NCBI RefSeq assembly: GCF_030264295.1
Contig: NZ_CP127173.1
Location: 875,501 to 939,500 of the forward strand
Source of the DNA: Amycolatopsis nalaikhensis
GTDB lineage: Bacteria; Actinomycetota; Actinomycetes; Mycobacteriales; Pseudonocardiaceae
Reading direction: 5' to 3'
Length of the DNA stretch: 64,000 bases
Part shown: positions 42,846-52,891 of the stretch, piece by piece
How the letters are laid out: each line of letters opens with the position of its first letter
Position numbering within the stretch: the stretch's first letter is position 1
Translations under genes and position numbers: made by a program
Notes under the pieces: generated by a model
Database searches by the model: none
The model's input: the letters and a program-made list of their open reading frames with translations, nothing else
What the model was told of the DNA's origin: nothing

Positions 42846-44660
42846 TCAGGCGAGACGGTGTTTGAGCGCTTCGAGTTCGTCATGCAGCGAACTGGGCAGC
42901 TTGTCACCGATCGTGGCGAACCACTGTTCGATCAGCGGGATCTCGGCCTGCCACTCGTCGTGGTCGACCTTGAGGGCGGCCTGGATGTCCTCGATCGGCG
43001 TGTCCAGTCCGTCCAGATCAAGGGCGCTCGCTCCAGGCACGTACCCGATCGCAGTGTGGAACGCGGTGCCGTGGCCTTCGATGCGTTCGATGGCCCACTT
43101 GAGCACGCGGGCGTTCTCGCTGAACCCCGGCCAAAGGAAGCGGCCGTCCTCGCCGCGGCGGAACCAGTTGACGTAGAAGATCTTCGGCAGCTTCGCGGTG
43201 TCGGCGTGTTTGCCGGTGTCGATCCAGTGCTGGAAGTAATCCCCGGCGTGGTAGCCGATGAACGGCAGCATCGCCATTGGATCCCGCCGTACGACACCGA
43301 CCTGACCGGTCGCCGCGGCCGTGGTCTCCGACGAGAGGGTGGCGCCCAGGAACACGCCGTGTTGCCAGTCTCGGGACTCGACCACGAGCGGGATAGTGGT
43401 GGCCCGCCGGCCGCCGAAGAAGATCGCGGAGATCGGTACACCGTTCGGGTCGTCCCATTCGGGCGCCGTGATGGGGCATTGCGCGATCGGGGTGCAGTAG
43501 CGGGAGTTGGGGTGGGAGGTGAACTCGTCGCTGGCCAGCGTCCAGTGTTCACGTTTCCACGTGGTGAGGTGGTCGGGCGGTGCCTCGGAGTAGCCCTCCC
43601 ACCAGACGTCGCCGTCGTCGGTGAGCGCCACATTGGTGAAGATCGAGTTGCCTTGGTACAGGGTGCGCATCGCGTTGGGGTTGGTCTTCCACCCGGTGCC
43701 GGGAGCGACACCGAAGAACCCGTTCTCTGGGTTGACCGCGTAGAGCCGTCCGTCCTCGCCGAAGCGCATCCAGGCGATGTCGTCGCCCAGGGTCTCGACC
43801 TTCCAGCCGGGGATGCTGGGCTCCAGCATGGCCAGGTTGGTCTTGCCGCACGAACTGGGGAACGCGGCGGCGATGTAGTGCACCCTCTGCTCGGGCGAGG
43901 TGAGTTTGAGGATCAGCATGTGCTCGGCCAGCCAGCCTTCCTGGCGGGCGATGACCGAAGCGATGCGCAGTGAGTAGCACTTCTTGCCGAGCAGGGCGTT
44001 GCCGCCGTAGCCGGAGCCGTAGCTCCAGATCATCCGTTCCTCGGGGAACTGGGTGATGTACTTCGTCGTGTCGCACGGCCACGGCACGTCTTTCTGGCCC
44101 GGCTTGAGCGGGGCGCCGACCGAGTGCAGGCAGCGCACGAACTCCGCGTCCTCACCGAACAGCGCCAGGGCCTTGGTGCCCATGCGGGTCATGATGTGCA
44201 TGGACACCACGACGTACTCGGAGTCGGTGATCTCCACCCCGAGCATGGGTTTCTCGGCGGTGAGTGGTCCCATGCAGAACGGGATCACGTACATGGTGCG
44301 GCCGGCCATGCTGCCCCTGTAGTGCTCGGTCATGACGACCTTCATGTCGACCGGGTCCATCCAGTTGTTGGTCGGCCCCGCGTCGGCCTCATCGCGCGAG
44401 CATATGAACGTGCGCTCCTCGACGCGGGCGACGTCGTTGGGGTCCGAAGCGCACCAGAACGAGTTGAACTTCTTCTCCAGCCGCACGAAGGTCCCGGCAT
44501 CGACCAGCTTGTCGGTCAACGTCCGCCACTCCTCGGCCGAGCCGTCACACCACACCACCTTCTCCGGGGTAGTCAGCTCGGCGACCTGGCGGACCCAGGT
44601 CAGCAGGCGCTGGTGGGTGGTGGGTGCCTGGTCCAGGCCGGGAATGGTGGCTGCGGTCAT
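42846..44660 (-). CDS. pckG: GTP-dependent phosphoenolpyruvate carboxykinase
   Basis: The product is 604 aa, full length for the family. It interconverts oxaloacetate + GTP and PEP + GDP + CO2 in the cytoplasm; under hypoxia the anaplerotic direction is reported for mycobacterial PckG. Visible signatures: GTP P-loop-like [24 protein letters not shown], the Mn/PEP site Arg-rich region [11 protein letters not shown], and the C-terminal [16 protein letters not shown]. It lies leftward behind the malic-enzyme-like gene and ArsR regulator, suggesting redox-controlled carbon flow at the PEP-pyruvate-malate node. Confidence 0.95.
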   Translation of the reverse strand: MTAATIPGLDQAPTTHQRLLTWVRQVAELTTPEKVVWCDGSAEEWRTLTDKLVDAGTFVRLEKKFNSFWCASDPNDVARVEERTFICSRDEADAGPTNNWMDPVDMKVVMTEHYRGSMAGRTMYVIPFCMGPLTAEKPMLGVEITDSEYVVVSMHIMTRMGTKALALFGEDAEFVRCLHSVGAPLKPGQKDVPWPCDTTKYITQFPEERMIWSYGSGYGGNALLGKKCYSLRIASVIARQEGWLAEHMLILKLTSPEQRVHYIAAAFPSSCGKTNLAMLEPSIPGWKVETLGDDIAWMRFGEDGRLYAVNPENGFFGVAPGTGWKTNPNAMRTLYQGNSIFTNVALTDDGDVWWEGYSEAPPDHLTTWKREHWTLASDEFTSHPNSRYCTPIAQCPITAPEWDDPNGVPISAIFFGGRRATTIPLVVESRDWQHGVFLGATLSSETTAAATGQVGVVRRDPMAMLPFIGYHAGDYFQHWIDTGKHADTAKLPKIFYVNWFRRGEDGRFLWPGFSENARVLKWAIERIEGHGTAFHTAIGYVPGASALDLDGLDTPIEDIQAALKVDHDEWQAEIPLIEQWFATIGDKLPSSLHDELEALKHRLA

Positions 44661-44699
44661 GGTCGTCTCCCTGCGGATGCTCCGGCGCTGGTGGGCCGG

Positions 44700-45527
44700 T
44701 CAGCCGAAACTGGTGTCGAAAGGGCGGTGAGTGGGCTGGCGGAGTGCCCGAGTCGCGGCGTCGGCGACTTGGTCGGCGAGAGCCGGGTCCGGTCCAGCCG
44801 GTAAGCGCTCGTCGGGTGGGGTGGCCATCACCAGCGCGAGCGCACAGGCGTGGTGGACCTCGACGTCCAGGCGCGCGCCAGGGATGTGGGTGAGTGCGCG
44901 GAGCAAGCCAGGCAGCGCGAGGAGCGGATCGCGTCCGCTCTCCGGTGCGAGCACCGTCGGTGTGGCATGCGCGGCGAGCGACTCCAGGTCGGCCGTACCG
45001 TCGAGGAGGTCGACGACGACATGCGCTCCCGCGGCGACGCGCCGCAACGGGAAGGCGAGCGCGTCGGCAGGGTTCCAGGTGGTGATGTCGCCGACCCCGC
45101 AGACCATCAACAGCGGGCCCAGGATCGGCAGGGTGTCCGCACCGGCGATCACGACCTTGCTGGCCCGGGGCACGCGGCTGGCGCGGCTCAGAGTGGTCAG
45201 CAGCGCCGCCGTGAGGGCGATCGCGGTGGTGTCCTGATCGGTCAGGACGGGCCGCCCACCCGTCAGCGCCCGCACCTGACACGCGAACTCGGGCCGCGCG
45301 TGCGGCAGGAAGATCGCACCGACGTCGGGCGGAAGGTCACGCAGTTCGGCCTCGACGTGCTGCGCGCCACCGGCATCCGGGCTCAGCACGCGGACCGGCA
45401 ATCCGGCGAGGTGGTCGATCAGCGTCGCGTACCGGCGCACGATCGACTGCGCCGCGGCGCCGTCGGCAACGGCGCCGCCATCGCTCACCACCGCCACCAT
45501 GCGATCCGATCGTGCGTGAGCGGTCAC
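44700..45527 (-). CDS. Malic-enzyme-like NAD(P)-binding protein, divergent
   Basis: The product is 275 aa from GTG 45527, overlapping the ArsR stop (GTGA). The region PVLTDQDTTAIALTAALLT resembles the malic enzyme motif with DDQHGTA, and a Rossmann-like KVVIAGADTLPILGPLL follows. However, the catalytic Lys/Asp-rich N-terminal part is largely absent, the HGTA His is replaced and the protein is short (family about 400-570). It may be a non-catalytic or novel-activity relative. The pairing with PEP carboxykinase supports a metabolic role, which remains inference. Confidence 0.5.
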   Translation of the reverse strand: MTAHARSDRMVAVVSDGGAVADGAAAQSIVRRYATLIDHLAGLPVRVLSPDAGGAQHVEAELRDLPPDVGAIFLPHARPEFACQVRALTGGRPVLTDQDTTAIALTAALLTTLSRASRVPRASKVVIAGADTLPILGPLLMVCGVGDITTWNPADALAFPLRRVAAGAHVVVDLLDGTADLESLAAHATPTVLAPESGRDPLLALPGLLRALTHIPGARLDVEVHHACALALVMATPPDERLPAGPDPALADQVADAATRALRQPTHRPFDTSFG

Positions 45528-45859
45528 GAGGCATGCTCCAGGCGCAGTTCCGCCAGCAGCCGACCCTGCCCGAGCGTCCGATGGGCCAAGACCTGCCGTG
45601 CTGTCCGCAACAGATCGGTCACCTCGGCGGTACTCAGCGAGTACGCCACGGTGTTGCCGTCGCGTTGCGCGACGACCAGTCCGGTGCGGCGCAGGATCGC
45701 CAACTGCTGGGACAGCCGGGATGCCTCGATCGCGATCACATCCAGCAACTGCCGCACCGTCTTGGGGCCGTCGTCGAGCAGTTCGAGCACCCGGATGCGC
45801 ACCGGGTGCCCCAGCGCGCGAAACAGTTCGGACTTCGCCTGCTCCAGCGGCACGCCCAT
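45524..45859 (-). CDS. ArsR-family transcription regulator
   Basis: The product is 111 aa from ATG 45859. It has winged-helix ArsR fold features (ALGHPVRIRVLELLDDGPKTVRQLL, then EASRLSQQLAILRRTGLVVAQRDGN). There are no cysteines, so it is not a typical thiol-based metal sensor. It resembles the other ArsR of this island (53465-53854) and M. tuberculosis Rv0081, which is a hypoxia hub regulator. It is the first or second gene of a leftward set ArsR-malic-like-pckG. Confidence 0.82.
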   Translation of the reverse strand: MGVPLEQAKSELFRALGHPVRIRVLELLDDGPKTVRQLLDVIAIEASRLSQQLAILRRTGLVVAQRDGNTVAYSLSTAEVTDLLRTARQVLAHRTLGQGRLLAELRLEHAS

Positions 45860-45861
45860 GG

Positions 45862-46068
45862 TCAGTCCCCGAGGGTCGCGGATTCCAGCACGGCCGGATC
45901 CACCCACTCGCCGGTGTCGATGCCGTGCCGGGCGGCCATGTCGAGCAGGTCCCGGATCCACGCACCGTGCAGATGGACCTCGTAGTCGTGGCCGGCTCGC
46001 CGAGCCTGGTCCAGCGTCTTCAGACCGTCCGCGACCTGGCCGCGCAGCACCGCTTCGAACTCGCTCAT
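45862..46068 (-). CDS. Small hypothetical protein before ArsR
   Basis: The product is 68 aa from ATG 46068 (MSEFEAVLRGQVADGLKTL). It has an acidic, helical composition with HLHGAWIRDLLDMAARHGID. It ends 2 bp before the ArsR start, hence translationally linked. The longer frame to 46152 is not protein-like at its N-terminus. No family was recognised. The 130 bases between it and hycE's end hold no gene. Confidence 0.6.
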   Translation of the reverse strand: MSEFEAVLRGQVADGLKTLDQARRAGHDYEVHLHGAWIRDLLDMAARHGIDTGEWVDPAVLESATLGD

Positions 46069-46197
46069 CGTCCTCACGTTCCTCGGGCGCGACACGGCAC
46101 CACTCCAACTCGATGACGAATACATCATCTGCGCACTTAAAGAACTTCGCAACTGCTGGATCGTGCGAGAAGGGCCACATGTGGCGGCCGTGTGTCG

Positions 46198-47739
46198 CTA
46201 CATGTCGTTGCCGGCGTAGGAGAGGTTGAAGCTCTTGTTGGTCAGCGGGAAGTCCGGGACGATCGTGTCGGCCAGCGCGACCGGGAGCGCGGGCCAGTTG
46301 AAGAAGCTCGGGTCGACGATCTTCACGCGGGTCAGCGTGCCGTCGGGGGCGAGTTCGACGCGATGCACGATGGTGCCGCGCCAGCCCTCGACGATGCCCA
46401 CCCCGGACGACTGGCCGGGACGGGGTTCGGTCGGCGTCGTCGCCGCGGTTGTCAGTTGTCCACTCACGGTCTGGACGAGGCTGGTGATCAGTCCGAGCGA
46501 GTAGGTGATCTCCTCGGCGCGGACCAGGAACCGGGCCAGCACGTCGCCGTCGGTGCGGGTGTGCTCGGTGCGGCGGAAGTCCTCGGCCAGGAACGGGTGG
46601 TCGTGGCGGGCATCAGTGGTCAGGCCGCTGGCACGGGCGACGTACCCGAGCGTGCCCAGGTCCGCGGCCTGGGTCGGGGTGAGCACCGCGGTACCGGTGA
46701 ACCGGTCGGCGACCACGGTGTTGCCCAGCGCGAGGGCGACGATCTCGGCGATGTCCGCGCCGATCGCGGTCAGACGGCCCAGGTCCGGCAGGGCGGCGAT
46801 GGTCACGCCGCCGGGGTGAATGGCGCCGCGCATCAGCCGGTGCCCGGTGACCTCGTCGTTGATGCGCAGCAGTTGTTCTTTGACGCGCTGGGCGTGTGCG
46901 TTGAGGATGCCGTAGCCGACGTCGTTGCACAGTGCGCCGATGTCGGTGATGTGGTTGTAGAGCCGTTCCAGCTCCAGCAGAATCGTGCGGATCCGTTGGG
47001 TGTGCCCGGACACCGGGTGCCGGCAGGCGTCCTCGATCGCCAGACACAACGCGAGCGTGTGCCCGACGGTGGTGTCGCCGCTGACGCGCTCGGCCAACTC
47101 AACCGCATCGGCAGGACGGCGGCCCTGAAACAGCTTCTCGATTCCTCTGTGGACGAACCACAGCCGGGCCTTGAGGTTGAGGATGGTCTCGCCGACCACG
47201 GAGAACCGGAAATGACCGGGTCCGATCATGCCGGCATGGACCGGGCCGACCGGGATCTCATACACTCCAGGACCTTCCACTGTCCTAAAGGGATACGGAC
47301 CGTCGACGTCGCCGAACTCCGGCGGATCACCCGCGTCGGCCAGCATCGGGTACCAGCCCTGGGGCCAGTGGAAGTGGCGGACCAGTCGCCTCGGCAGCGG
47401 GTGATCGACCGGCACGATGCCGAACAGGTCGCGCATCTCCCGCTCGAACCGGCCGGCGGGGAAGGACAGGGCGGCCAGGCTCGGCAGCCGCGGCGCCGCC
47501 TTGTCCAGCGGGACATGGAGTTCGACACGTCGATCCGGGTCGGCAGCGGTGAACAGGTACACCGCACGCAACCGGTCACCGTCGTCGTGGCCGGCGACCA
47601 GCGCAACCCGGTAGCCCTGATCCAGCAGGGAACGAGCGTGCTCCACCAGATCGCCGGAAGCGACGGTCAGCGCGGTGCGGTGCTCGCCGACCGGATCGCC
47701 GAGCGCGGGTGTGTGCGGCGTGGTCGGTGGTGTTGTCAT
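46198..47739 (-). CDS. hycE: Ehr complex large subunit (HycE/NuoCD-like, no NiFe ligands)
   Basis: The product is 513 aa from ATG 47739. An N-terminal NuoC/30-kDa-like domain (up to MRDLFGIVPVDHPLPRRL) is fused to a NuoD/HycE-like catalytic-subunit domain. In NiFe hydrogenases this domain holds RxCGxC and DPCxxC. Here the first reads ERVSGDTTVGH and the C-terminus ends SFNLSYAGNDM, so all four ligand cysteines are missing. It is therefore an energy-converting-hydrogenase-related (Ehr) subunit rather than a hydrogenase. The counterpart is M. tuberculosis Rv0087. It is the last gene of a six-gene leftward operon, overlapping hycQ by 4 bases. Confidence 0.88.
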   Translation of the reverse strand: MTTPPTTPHTPALGDPVGEHRTALTVASGDLVEHARSLLDQGYRVALVAGHDDGDRLRAVYLFTAADPDRRVELHVPLDKAAPRLPSLAALSFPAGRFEREMRDLFGIVPVDHPLPRRLVRHFHWPQGWYPMLADAGDPPEFGDVDGPYPFRTVEGPGVYEIPVGPVHAGMIGPGHFRFSVVGETILNLKARLWFVHRGIEKLFQGRRPADAVELAERVSGDTTVGHTLALCLAIEDACRHPVSGHTQRIRTILLELERLYNHITDIGALCNDVGYGILNAHAQRVKEQLLRINDEVTGHRLMRGAIHPGGVTIAALPDLGRLTAIGADIAEIVALALGNTVVADRFTGTAVLTPTQAADLGTLGYVARASGLTTDARHDHPFLAEDFRRTEHTRTDGDVLARFLVRAEEITYSLGLITSLVQTVSGQLTTAATTPTEPRPGQSSGVGIVEGWRGTIVHRVELAPDGTLTRVKIVDPSFFNWPALPVALADTIVPDFPLTNKSFNLSYAGNDM

Positions 47740-49226
47740 CGTGCCCCCACCAAGGTGTCGGCGGCCAGGTGCAGCAGGGAGGACAACGGCCCGGCGGTGA
47801 CGCCCAGCGTGGCGCACGCCAGCAGCCCGCCCACCAACGCGATTGCGGTGGGCCACGGCAGGTGCCGCGTCGTGGTGGCCGCGCCGGGGCCATCGGGTGG
47901 AGTGCCGAGCAGCATGCGGCTGGTGTGACCGACCAGCACAGCGGCGATCACCAGCACCAGGATCAGTGCGGCGGCGGTCACCCAGCCCATTCCGGCGGCG
48001 AACCCGGCGCGGGCGATGCCCAGCTCGCTGGCGAACAGGCTGAACGGGGGCAGTCCGATCAGCGCCAGCACGCCCACCCCGACACAGCCCGCCAGGACCG
48101 GGTGCCGCGCCGCCAAGCCGCGGACGCCGCCTTGGTCATCTCCGATGCGGCTGGTGCCGGTGACCTGCAGGATCCGCCCGGCACCGAGGAACAGCACCCC
48201 CTTGGCCAGGCCGTGCCCGAGGATGTGCAGCAACACCGCCGCGAGCGCGAGCGGGCCGCCGATCGCGGCACCGAGGGCGACCAGGCCGAGATGTTCGATG
48301 CTGGAATACGCCAGCATCCGCTTGTAGTCCCGCTGCGCCAGCAGCAGCGACGCGGCCACCAGCAGGGAGGCGATCGCCATCACGGCCAGGGCGGTGCGGG
48401 CGAACCCGGTCCCGAGCGCGCCGTCGGCAATCACCTTGACCCGCAGGATCGCGTAGAACGCGACCGACAGCAGCACCCCGGACATCAGCGCGGACACCGG
48501 CGCCGGGGCCTGCGAGTGAGCGTCCGGCAGCCACGCGTGCAGCGGCGCAAGCCCCGCCTTGGTGCCGAACCCCAGGATCAACAGCACGACCGCGATCCGG
48601 GTGACGCCAGAGTCCAACATGGAGGCGTTCGCGGCGAGCGCCGCGAGGTCCAGGCCGACTGCGCCGCCGGGGGCGCGGGAGGCGGCGTAGTTGAGCACGA
48701 TGGTGCCCAACAAGGCCAGGGCGATCCCGGCCGAGCAGATCACCACGTATTTCCAGGCCGCCTCGACCGCGGCGCGAGTGCGGCGCTGTCCGACCAGGAA
48801 GGCGGTCACGATGGTGGTGGCCTCGATCGCCACCCACACCACGCCGAGGTTCGCGGCCAGCACGGCCAGGGCCATCGCGGCCAGGAAGAGTTGGACGAGC
48901 ACGCTGTGCCGGGTGGCGGTCCGTGCGGTGGCCCGCCCGGCTGTGATCTCGGCCCGCAGGAACGCCGGGGTCGCGATCGTGGCCAGCAGGGCGACCGCCC
49001 CGATCACGATGAGCATGAACGCCGACAACGCGTCCACCCGCAGCAACCCCGCGATCGCGGTGCGCGGGCCGGACCGGGCGACATCGAGGGCGGTAGCGAT
49101 CGCGGTGGCCAGCACGAGGACGGCGCTGCCGGCGCTGACCCAGGCCGTCGACCGCCGCCAGCCGGCCACGACGTAGCCGAGCGCGCCGAGGACCGGCACG
49201 ATGATGGGAGCCAGCAAGGTGATCAT
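47736..49226 (-). CDS. hycQ: Ehr membrane subunit HycQ/HyfF (NuoM/N-like)
   Basis: The product is 496 aa with about 14 membrane helices. It is of the Mrp-antiporter-like proton-pumping subunit class (proton-translocating NADH-quinone oxidoreductase chain M/N). Typical features are WVAIEATTIVTAFLVG, GTKAGLAPLHAWLPDAHSQA with the conserved Lys and His, and a later MLAYSSIEHLGLVALG helix. It is the counterpart of Rv0086. It lies between hycP and hycE with short overlaps on both sides. It should pump or conduct protons driven by electron transfer in the complex. Confidence 0.88.
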   Translation of the reverse strand: MITLLAPIIVPVLGALGYVVAGWRRSTAWVSAGSAVLVLATAIATALDVARSGPRTAIAGLLRVDALSAFMLIVIGAVALLATIATPAFLRAEITAGRATARTATRHSVLVQLFLAAMALAVLAANLGVVWVAIEATTIVTAFLVGQRRTRAAVEAAWKYVVICSAGIALALLGTIVLNYAASRAPGGAVGLDLAALAANASMLDSGVTRIAVVLLILGFGTKAGLAPLHAWLPDAHSQAPAPVSALMSGVLLSVAFYAILRVKVIADGALGTGFARTALAVMAIASLLVAASLLLAQRDYKRMLAYSSIEHLGLVALGAAIGGPLALAAVLLHILGHGLAKGVLFLGAGRILQVTGTSRIGDDQGGVRGLAARHPVLAGCVGVGVLALIGLPPFSLFASELGIARAGFAAGMGWVTAAALILVLVIAAVLVGHTSRMLLGTPPDGPGAATTTRHLPWPTAIALVGGLLACATLGVTAGPLSSLLHLAADTLVGAR

Positions 49227-49903
49227 CAGTCGCGCAACTCCCGGAGCTCATCCAGGTCGGTATCGCCGAACGTCTCCCGCATCCGGGCGGTGAGGATCTG
49301 CAGCACCAGCACCGCCAGCAGCACGTCCAGCGAGACGCCGAGCTCGACGATCAGCCCGACCCCGGAGGTGGTGAGGAACCCGACCGCGGTGATCCCGTTG
49401 TCCATCAACAGGAAACCCACCAGCTGGGACAGCGCACGGCGTCGGGTGACCAGCACGAAGAACCCGATGAGCACCACGGTCAGCCCGATCGGGATCGCTT
49501 GCGTGGCCGGTGACATCAGCCCGGATGGCGCCAGTTCCACCAGCGGCCGGGATACCGCGTAGGCCAGCAGCGTCAGCACTGCGGCCGTCAGCAACGAGGC
49601 GGCGACGTTGACCAACGGCCGGGTCTCCCGCCGTGCTTCGCCCGCACTCGCCAGAGCCCGCCGCAGCAGATACGGCAGCACACCCGCGCGCAGCACGAGC
49701 ACGCCGGCCGCGACCGCGCCCAGTTCGATCGAGTCCTCGTGCACGGCCAGCACCCCGACGAGCGCGGCGAGCGCGGCGCCTTGCACCGCGAACACGTGAA
49801 TGATCACCACGAGTTCCCGGCGCCAGAGCACGAGCACCGCGGTCAGCAGCAGGCCGCCGCAGGCCAGGTCGAGCAGCTGCACGAAGAGGGTCTCGTTCAC
49901 CAC
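49226..49903 (-). CDS. hycP: Ehr membrane subunit HycP/HyfE
   Basis: The product is 225 aa from GTG 49903. It is a small membrane subunit with about six to seven helices, of the HyfE type (NuoK-related end: GFLLMDNGITAVGFLTTSGVG with the acidic residue in a helix). A hydrophilic tail ends ETFGDTDLDELRELRD. It is the counterpart of Rv0085. It shares one base with hycQ and is separated from hycD by 10 bases. Confidence 0.85.
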   Translation of the reverse strand: MVNETLFVQLLDLACGGLLLTAVLVLWRRELVVIIHVFAVQGAALAALVGVLAVHEDSIELGAVAAGVLVLRAGVLPYLLRRALASAGEARRETRPLVNVAASLLTAAVLTLLAYAVSRPLVELAPSGLMSPATQAIPIGLTVVLIGFFVLVTRRRALSQLVGFLLMDNGITAVGFLTTSGVGLIVELGVSLDVLLAVLVLQILTARMRETFGDTDLDELRELRD

Positions 49904-49913
49904 ACTTTCCCTT

Positions 49914-50861
49914 TCAGGCCAGGAAGAACGAGGCCGCGACGGCGAGCAGGGACAGCAGGAACGACCCGGCCAGCAGTTCGGGAACCCGGAACAGGCGCAG
50001 CTTGGCCAGGAACACCTCACCCGCCGCCAACAGCACACCCAGCAGGCCAACCTTGATGATCAACGCCAGCACGCCGACCAGTAGGGCAATGGGGGTGGCG
50101 GTGCTGGCGATGCCCCAGGGCAGGAACAGGTTGGCCAGCAGTCCGAGGAACACCGACATCCGCATCGCAGAGGCCAGCTCGACCAGCGCGAGGTCCGGGC
50201 CGGCGTACTCCAGCACCATCGCCTCGTGCACCATGGTCAGCTCCAGGTGCGTCGACGGGTTGTCCACCGGCAGCCTGCCGGTCTCGGCGACGATCACGAT
50301 GATGAGCGCGACCGCGGCCAGCAGGCTGACTCGGGAGATCACCCGCGCCGGGTCGTGCAGGGTCGCGGACACGATCGCGCCGAGGTTGGTCGACCCGACC
50401 CGCACCGACAACGCGAAGATCGACACCAGCAGCGTCGGCTCCACCAGCGCGAGGATGGTCATCTCCCGGCTGGAGCCCATGCCCCCGAACGCGGTCCCGG
50501 TGTCCAGCCCGGCCAGCGCGAGCGTGACCGCACCTAACGCCAGCAGCGCCACCACCGCGAACAGGTCCGCGACCGGATCGACCGCCGAATCGGTGGTCAC
50601 GAACGGCGTCACTACCGCGACCACCAGGGTGGTGGCGACCAACACCAGCGGCGCGACTCGGAACACCTCGCTGGTGCCCCGCGGGCTGATGCGTTCCTTG
50701 CCGAACAACTTGCGCAGGTCTCGCCACGGCTGCCCGACGCCCGGCCCGGCGCGCCCTTCCAGCCTCGCGCGGACCTGCCGCATCACCCCCACCAGCAACG
50801 GTGACCCGGCCACGATCAGCACCGGCTGCACCACGCCGCCCACGATCCCGAGCGCGCTCAC
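49914..50861 (-). CDS. hycD: Ehr membrane subunit HycD/HyfC (NuoH-like)
   Basis: The product is 315 aa from GTG 50861, overlapping the NuoL/M-like gene by 4 bases. It is a NuoH-type protein with about eight helices. The cytoplasmic loop GVGQPWRDLRKLFGKERI, the acidic LELTMVHEAMVLEYAGPDLAL region and the pattern of helices match quinone/proton channel subunits of complex I and group 4 hydrogenases. It links the small soluble subunit to the membrane arm. It is the counterpart of Rv0084. Confidence 0.88.
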   Translation of the reverse strand: MSALGIVGGVVQPVLIVAGSPLLVGVMRQVRARLEGRAGPGVGQPWRDLRKLFGKERISPRGTSEVFRVAPLVLVATTLVVAVVTPFVTTDSAVDPVADLFAVVALLALGAVTLALAGLDTGTAFGGMGSSREMTILALVEPTLLVSIFALSVRVGSTNLGAIVSATLHDPARVISRVSLLAAVALIIVIVAETGRLPVDNPSTHLELTMVHEAMVLEYAGPDLALVELASAMRMSVFLGLLANLFLPWGIASTATPIALLVGVLALIIKVGLLGVLLAAGEVFLAKLRLFRVPELLAGSFLLSLLAVAASFFLA

Positions 50862-52891
50862 CGGGTCACCGCCACCAGGATCAACACCGCGCACAGGGTG
50901 TAAAAGCCGTAACCGAGGTAGCGGTGCACGCTCCCGGTGGCCAGCCGCCGCCCAGCCCGGCCCCACGCCGCCACAGCCGCCAGGACCGGCTCGTAGAGTC
51001 GGCGTTCGACCCGATCGGGCACCTTCCGCCGGTACTCCACGGCCTGCACCAGGTAGCGCGACTCCTCGTGGTGGGTTACGTCCACGTCCTGCTCCGGTCG
51101 CACGACATCGTCGAACACCCGCTGCAGCGGCTCGGCGAACGAGGTCGCGGTGTACTCCATCCGCGCGGACATCGGACCACCACCGCAATCCCACAACCGC
51201 GCTGCGCGCCGCGCCCGCCGCGCGGCCACGACCCGCACCGCACCCACGACCAGGACGACCGCAGCCAGCAACGCGAGAGTGAGCATCAGCGGCGACAACG
51301 CCCCAGCGACCCCGGCCAGCCGCACGGTCACCGCCCCGGACACCGCCGGATCCCCAACTCCCAACGCGACGCCGGAGACGGTCCCCACGGCCGGCAGGAC
51401 CAGAGTCGGCAGCAACGCCAGCACCACGCAGGCCACGCCCGCCAGGCCCATGCCGACGAGCATGGCCGGCGGACTCTCATGGGCGTTCCCGGCGGCGGCG
51501 CTGCGAGGTTTGGCCAGGAACCCGACCCCGAACGCCTTGACGAACGTGGCCACCGCCAACCCAGCGGTCAACGCCACCGCCGCGACGGCCAACGGCATCG
51601 CGATCGCCGCGGCTGTCCCGCCCGTGGCTCCGGGAGCGGGCAGGCCATGAATCAACGCCTGCAACAGCAGCCACTCGGACACGAACGCCGTCCCCGGCGG
51701 CAACGCCGACGCGGCCAACGCGCCCAGCCCGAACGCTGCGGTGGTCTGCGGCATCCCCGCCCGCAGACCACCGAGCGCGTCCAGGTCCCGTGCACCGGTG
51801 CCGTGCAGCACCGACCCGGCCGCCAGGAACAACAACGTCTTGAACGCCGCGTGATTGATCACATGCAGCAGCGCCGCCGCCAGCGCCACACCAGCCAGCA
51901 CCCGGTTACCGGACGTCGCGAACACCCCGGCCGCGCCGACCCCGACCAGCACCAAACCCATGTTCTCCGTCGTCGACTGGCCCAGCAGCCGCTTGAGGTC
52001 GGTGCTCATCGCCGCCTGCAGGATCCCGTACACCGCCGAGACCGCACCCAGCGCGAGAACCAGCAGCCACCACCACAGCGTGCCGCCGCCGAGCAGGTCG
52101 AACCCGACCCGCACCAGCCCATACACGCCCAGGTTCACCATGGCCGCCGACATCAACGCCGACACGTGACTCGGCGCCTCCGGATGCGCCCGCGGCAGCC
52201 ACGCGTGCAGCGGCAGAATCCCCGCCTTCGACGCGAAACCCGCCAACGTCACCACGAACACCAGGCCGGCCGCCCCCGGCGACAGGTGCCGACCGGCCTC
52301 CCGCAACGCCGGGAACGAGTCATCGGCCGCGTGCGCCACGAACACCAACAGTCCGATCAGCACAGCCACGAACCCGAGGTGGGTCATCACCGCGTACCAG
52401 CGTCCCGCCTGCGCCACCTCGGGGCGGTGCCGGTGCTCGGCCACCACCAGCAGCAGCGAGAACAGGGCCATCAGCTCCCAGCACACCAGGAACGTGCCCA
52501 CGCTCGCCGCCGCGGGCACCAGCAGCATCGCCACCACGAACAGCGGGAACACCACCTGCACACCGCGAGCGTCCAAGCCGTGCGAGCGGGTGTAGGAGAT
52601 GCCGTACACGCCGGCCGCCACCGCGACGCCGCCGGTCACCGCGACGAACAACCCGCCCAGCGCGTCCAGCGTGAGCGACACCCCGGACAGCGGCAACAGC
52701 CCAGGCAGCGCCACCGACAACGACGAGCCGGTCATCGCCCCGACACCGGCCATCACGCCAGCCCCGCCGGTGACCACGGTGCCCGTGCCCGCCACCGCCG
52801 ATCGCACCCGGCGCGGCACCACCACGGCCGCCAGCGCGGTCAACACCCCTGCGGCGAGCGCACCGCCGAGGCCCACTGCTACGAGACTCAT
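50858..52891 (-). CDS. Ehr NuoL/M-like membrane subunit (Rv0083-like)
   Basis: The product is 677 aa from ATG 52891 with about 16 membrane helices, a large proton-pump subunit of the NuoL/HyfB type. Features: FLVCWELMALFSLLLVV (conserved Glu), SKAGILPLHAWLPRAHPEAPSHVSALMSA (conserved Lys and His), and DLKRLLGQSTTENMGLVL. The C-terminal extension ends with soluble residues and a last helix. It is encoded between the NuoB-like gene and hycD with overlaps on both sides. It is the counterpart of Rv0083. Confidence 0.88.
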   Translation of the reverse strand: MSLVAVGLGGALAAGVLTALAAVVVPRRVRSAVAGTGTVVTGGAGVMAGVGAMTGSSLSVALPGLLPLSGVSLTLDALGGLFVAVTGGVAVAAGVYGISYTRSHGLDARGVQVVFPLFVVAMLLVPAAASVGTFLVCWELMALFSLLLVVAEHRHRPEVAQAGRWYAVMTHLGFVAVLIGLLVFVAHAADDSFPALREAGRHLSPGAAGLVFVVTLAGFASKAGILPLHAWLPRAHPEAPSHVSALMSAAMVNLGVYGLVRVGFDLLGGGTLWWWLLVLALGAVSAVYGILQAAMSTDLKRLLGQSTTENMGLVLVGVGAAGVFATSGNRVLAGVALAAALLHVINHAAFKTLLFLAAGSVLHGTGARDLDALGGLRAGMPQTTAAFGLGALAASALPPGTAFVSEWLLLQALIHGLPAPGATGGTAAAIAMPLAVAAVALTAGLAVATFVKAFGVGFLAKPRSAAAGNAHESPPAMLVGMGLAGVACVVLALLPTLVLPAVGTVSGVALGVGDPAVSGAVTVRLAGVAGALSPLMLTLALLAAVVLVVGAVRVVAARRARRAARLWDCGGGPMSARMEYTATSFAEPLQRVFDDVVRPEQDVDVTHHEESRYLVQAVEYRRKVPDRVERRLYEPVLAAVAAWGRAGRRLATGSVHRYLGYGFYTLCAVLILVAVTR

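Noticed and set aside
46198..47739. A functional group 4 NiFe hydrogenase
   Set aside because: The large subunit has no CxxC pairs at either metal-ligand site, so the complex is classed as Ehr.
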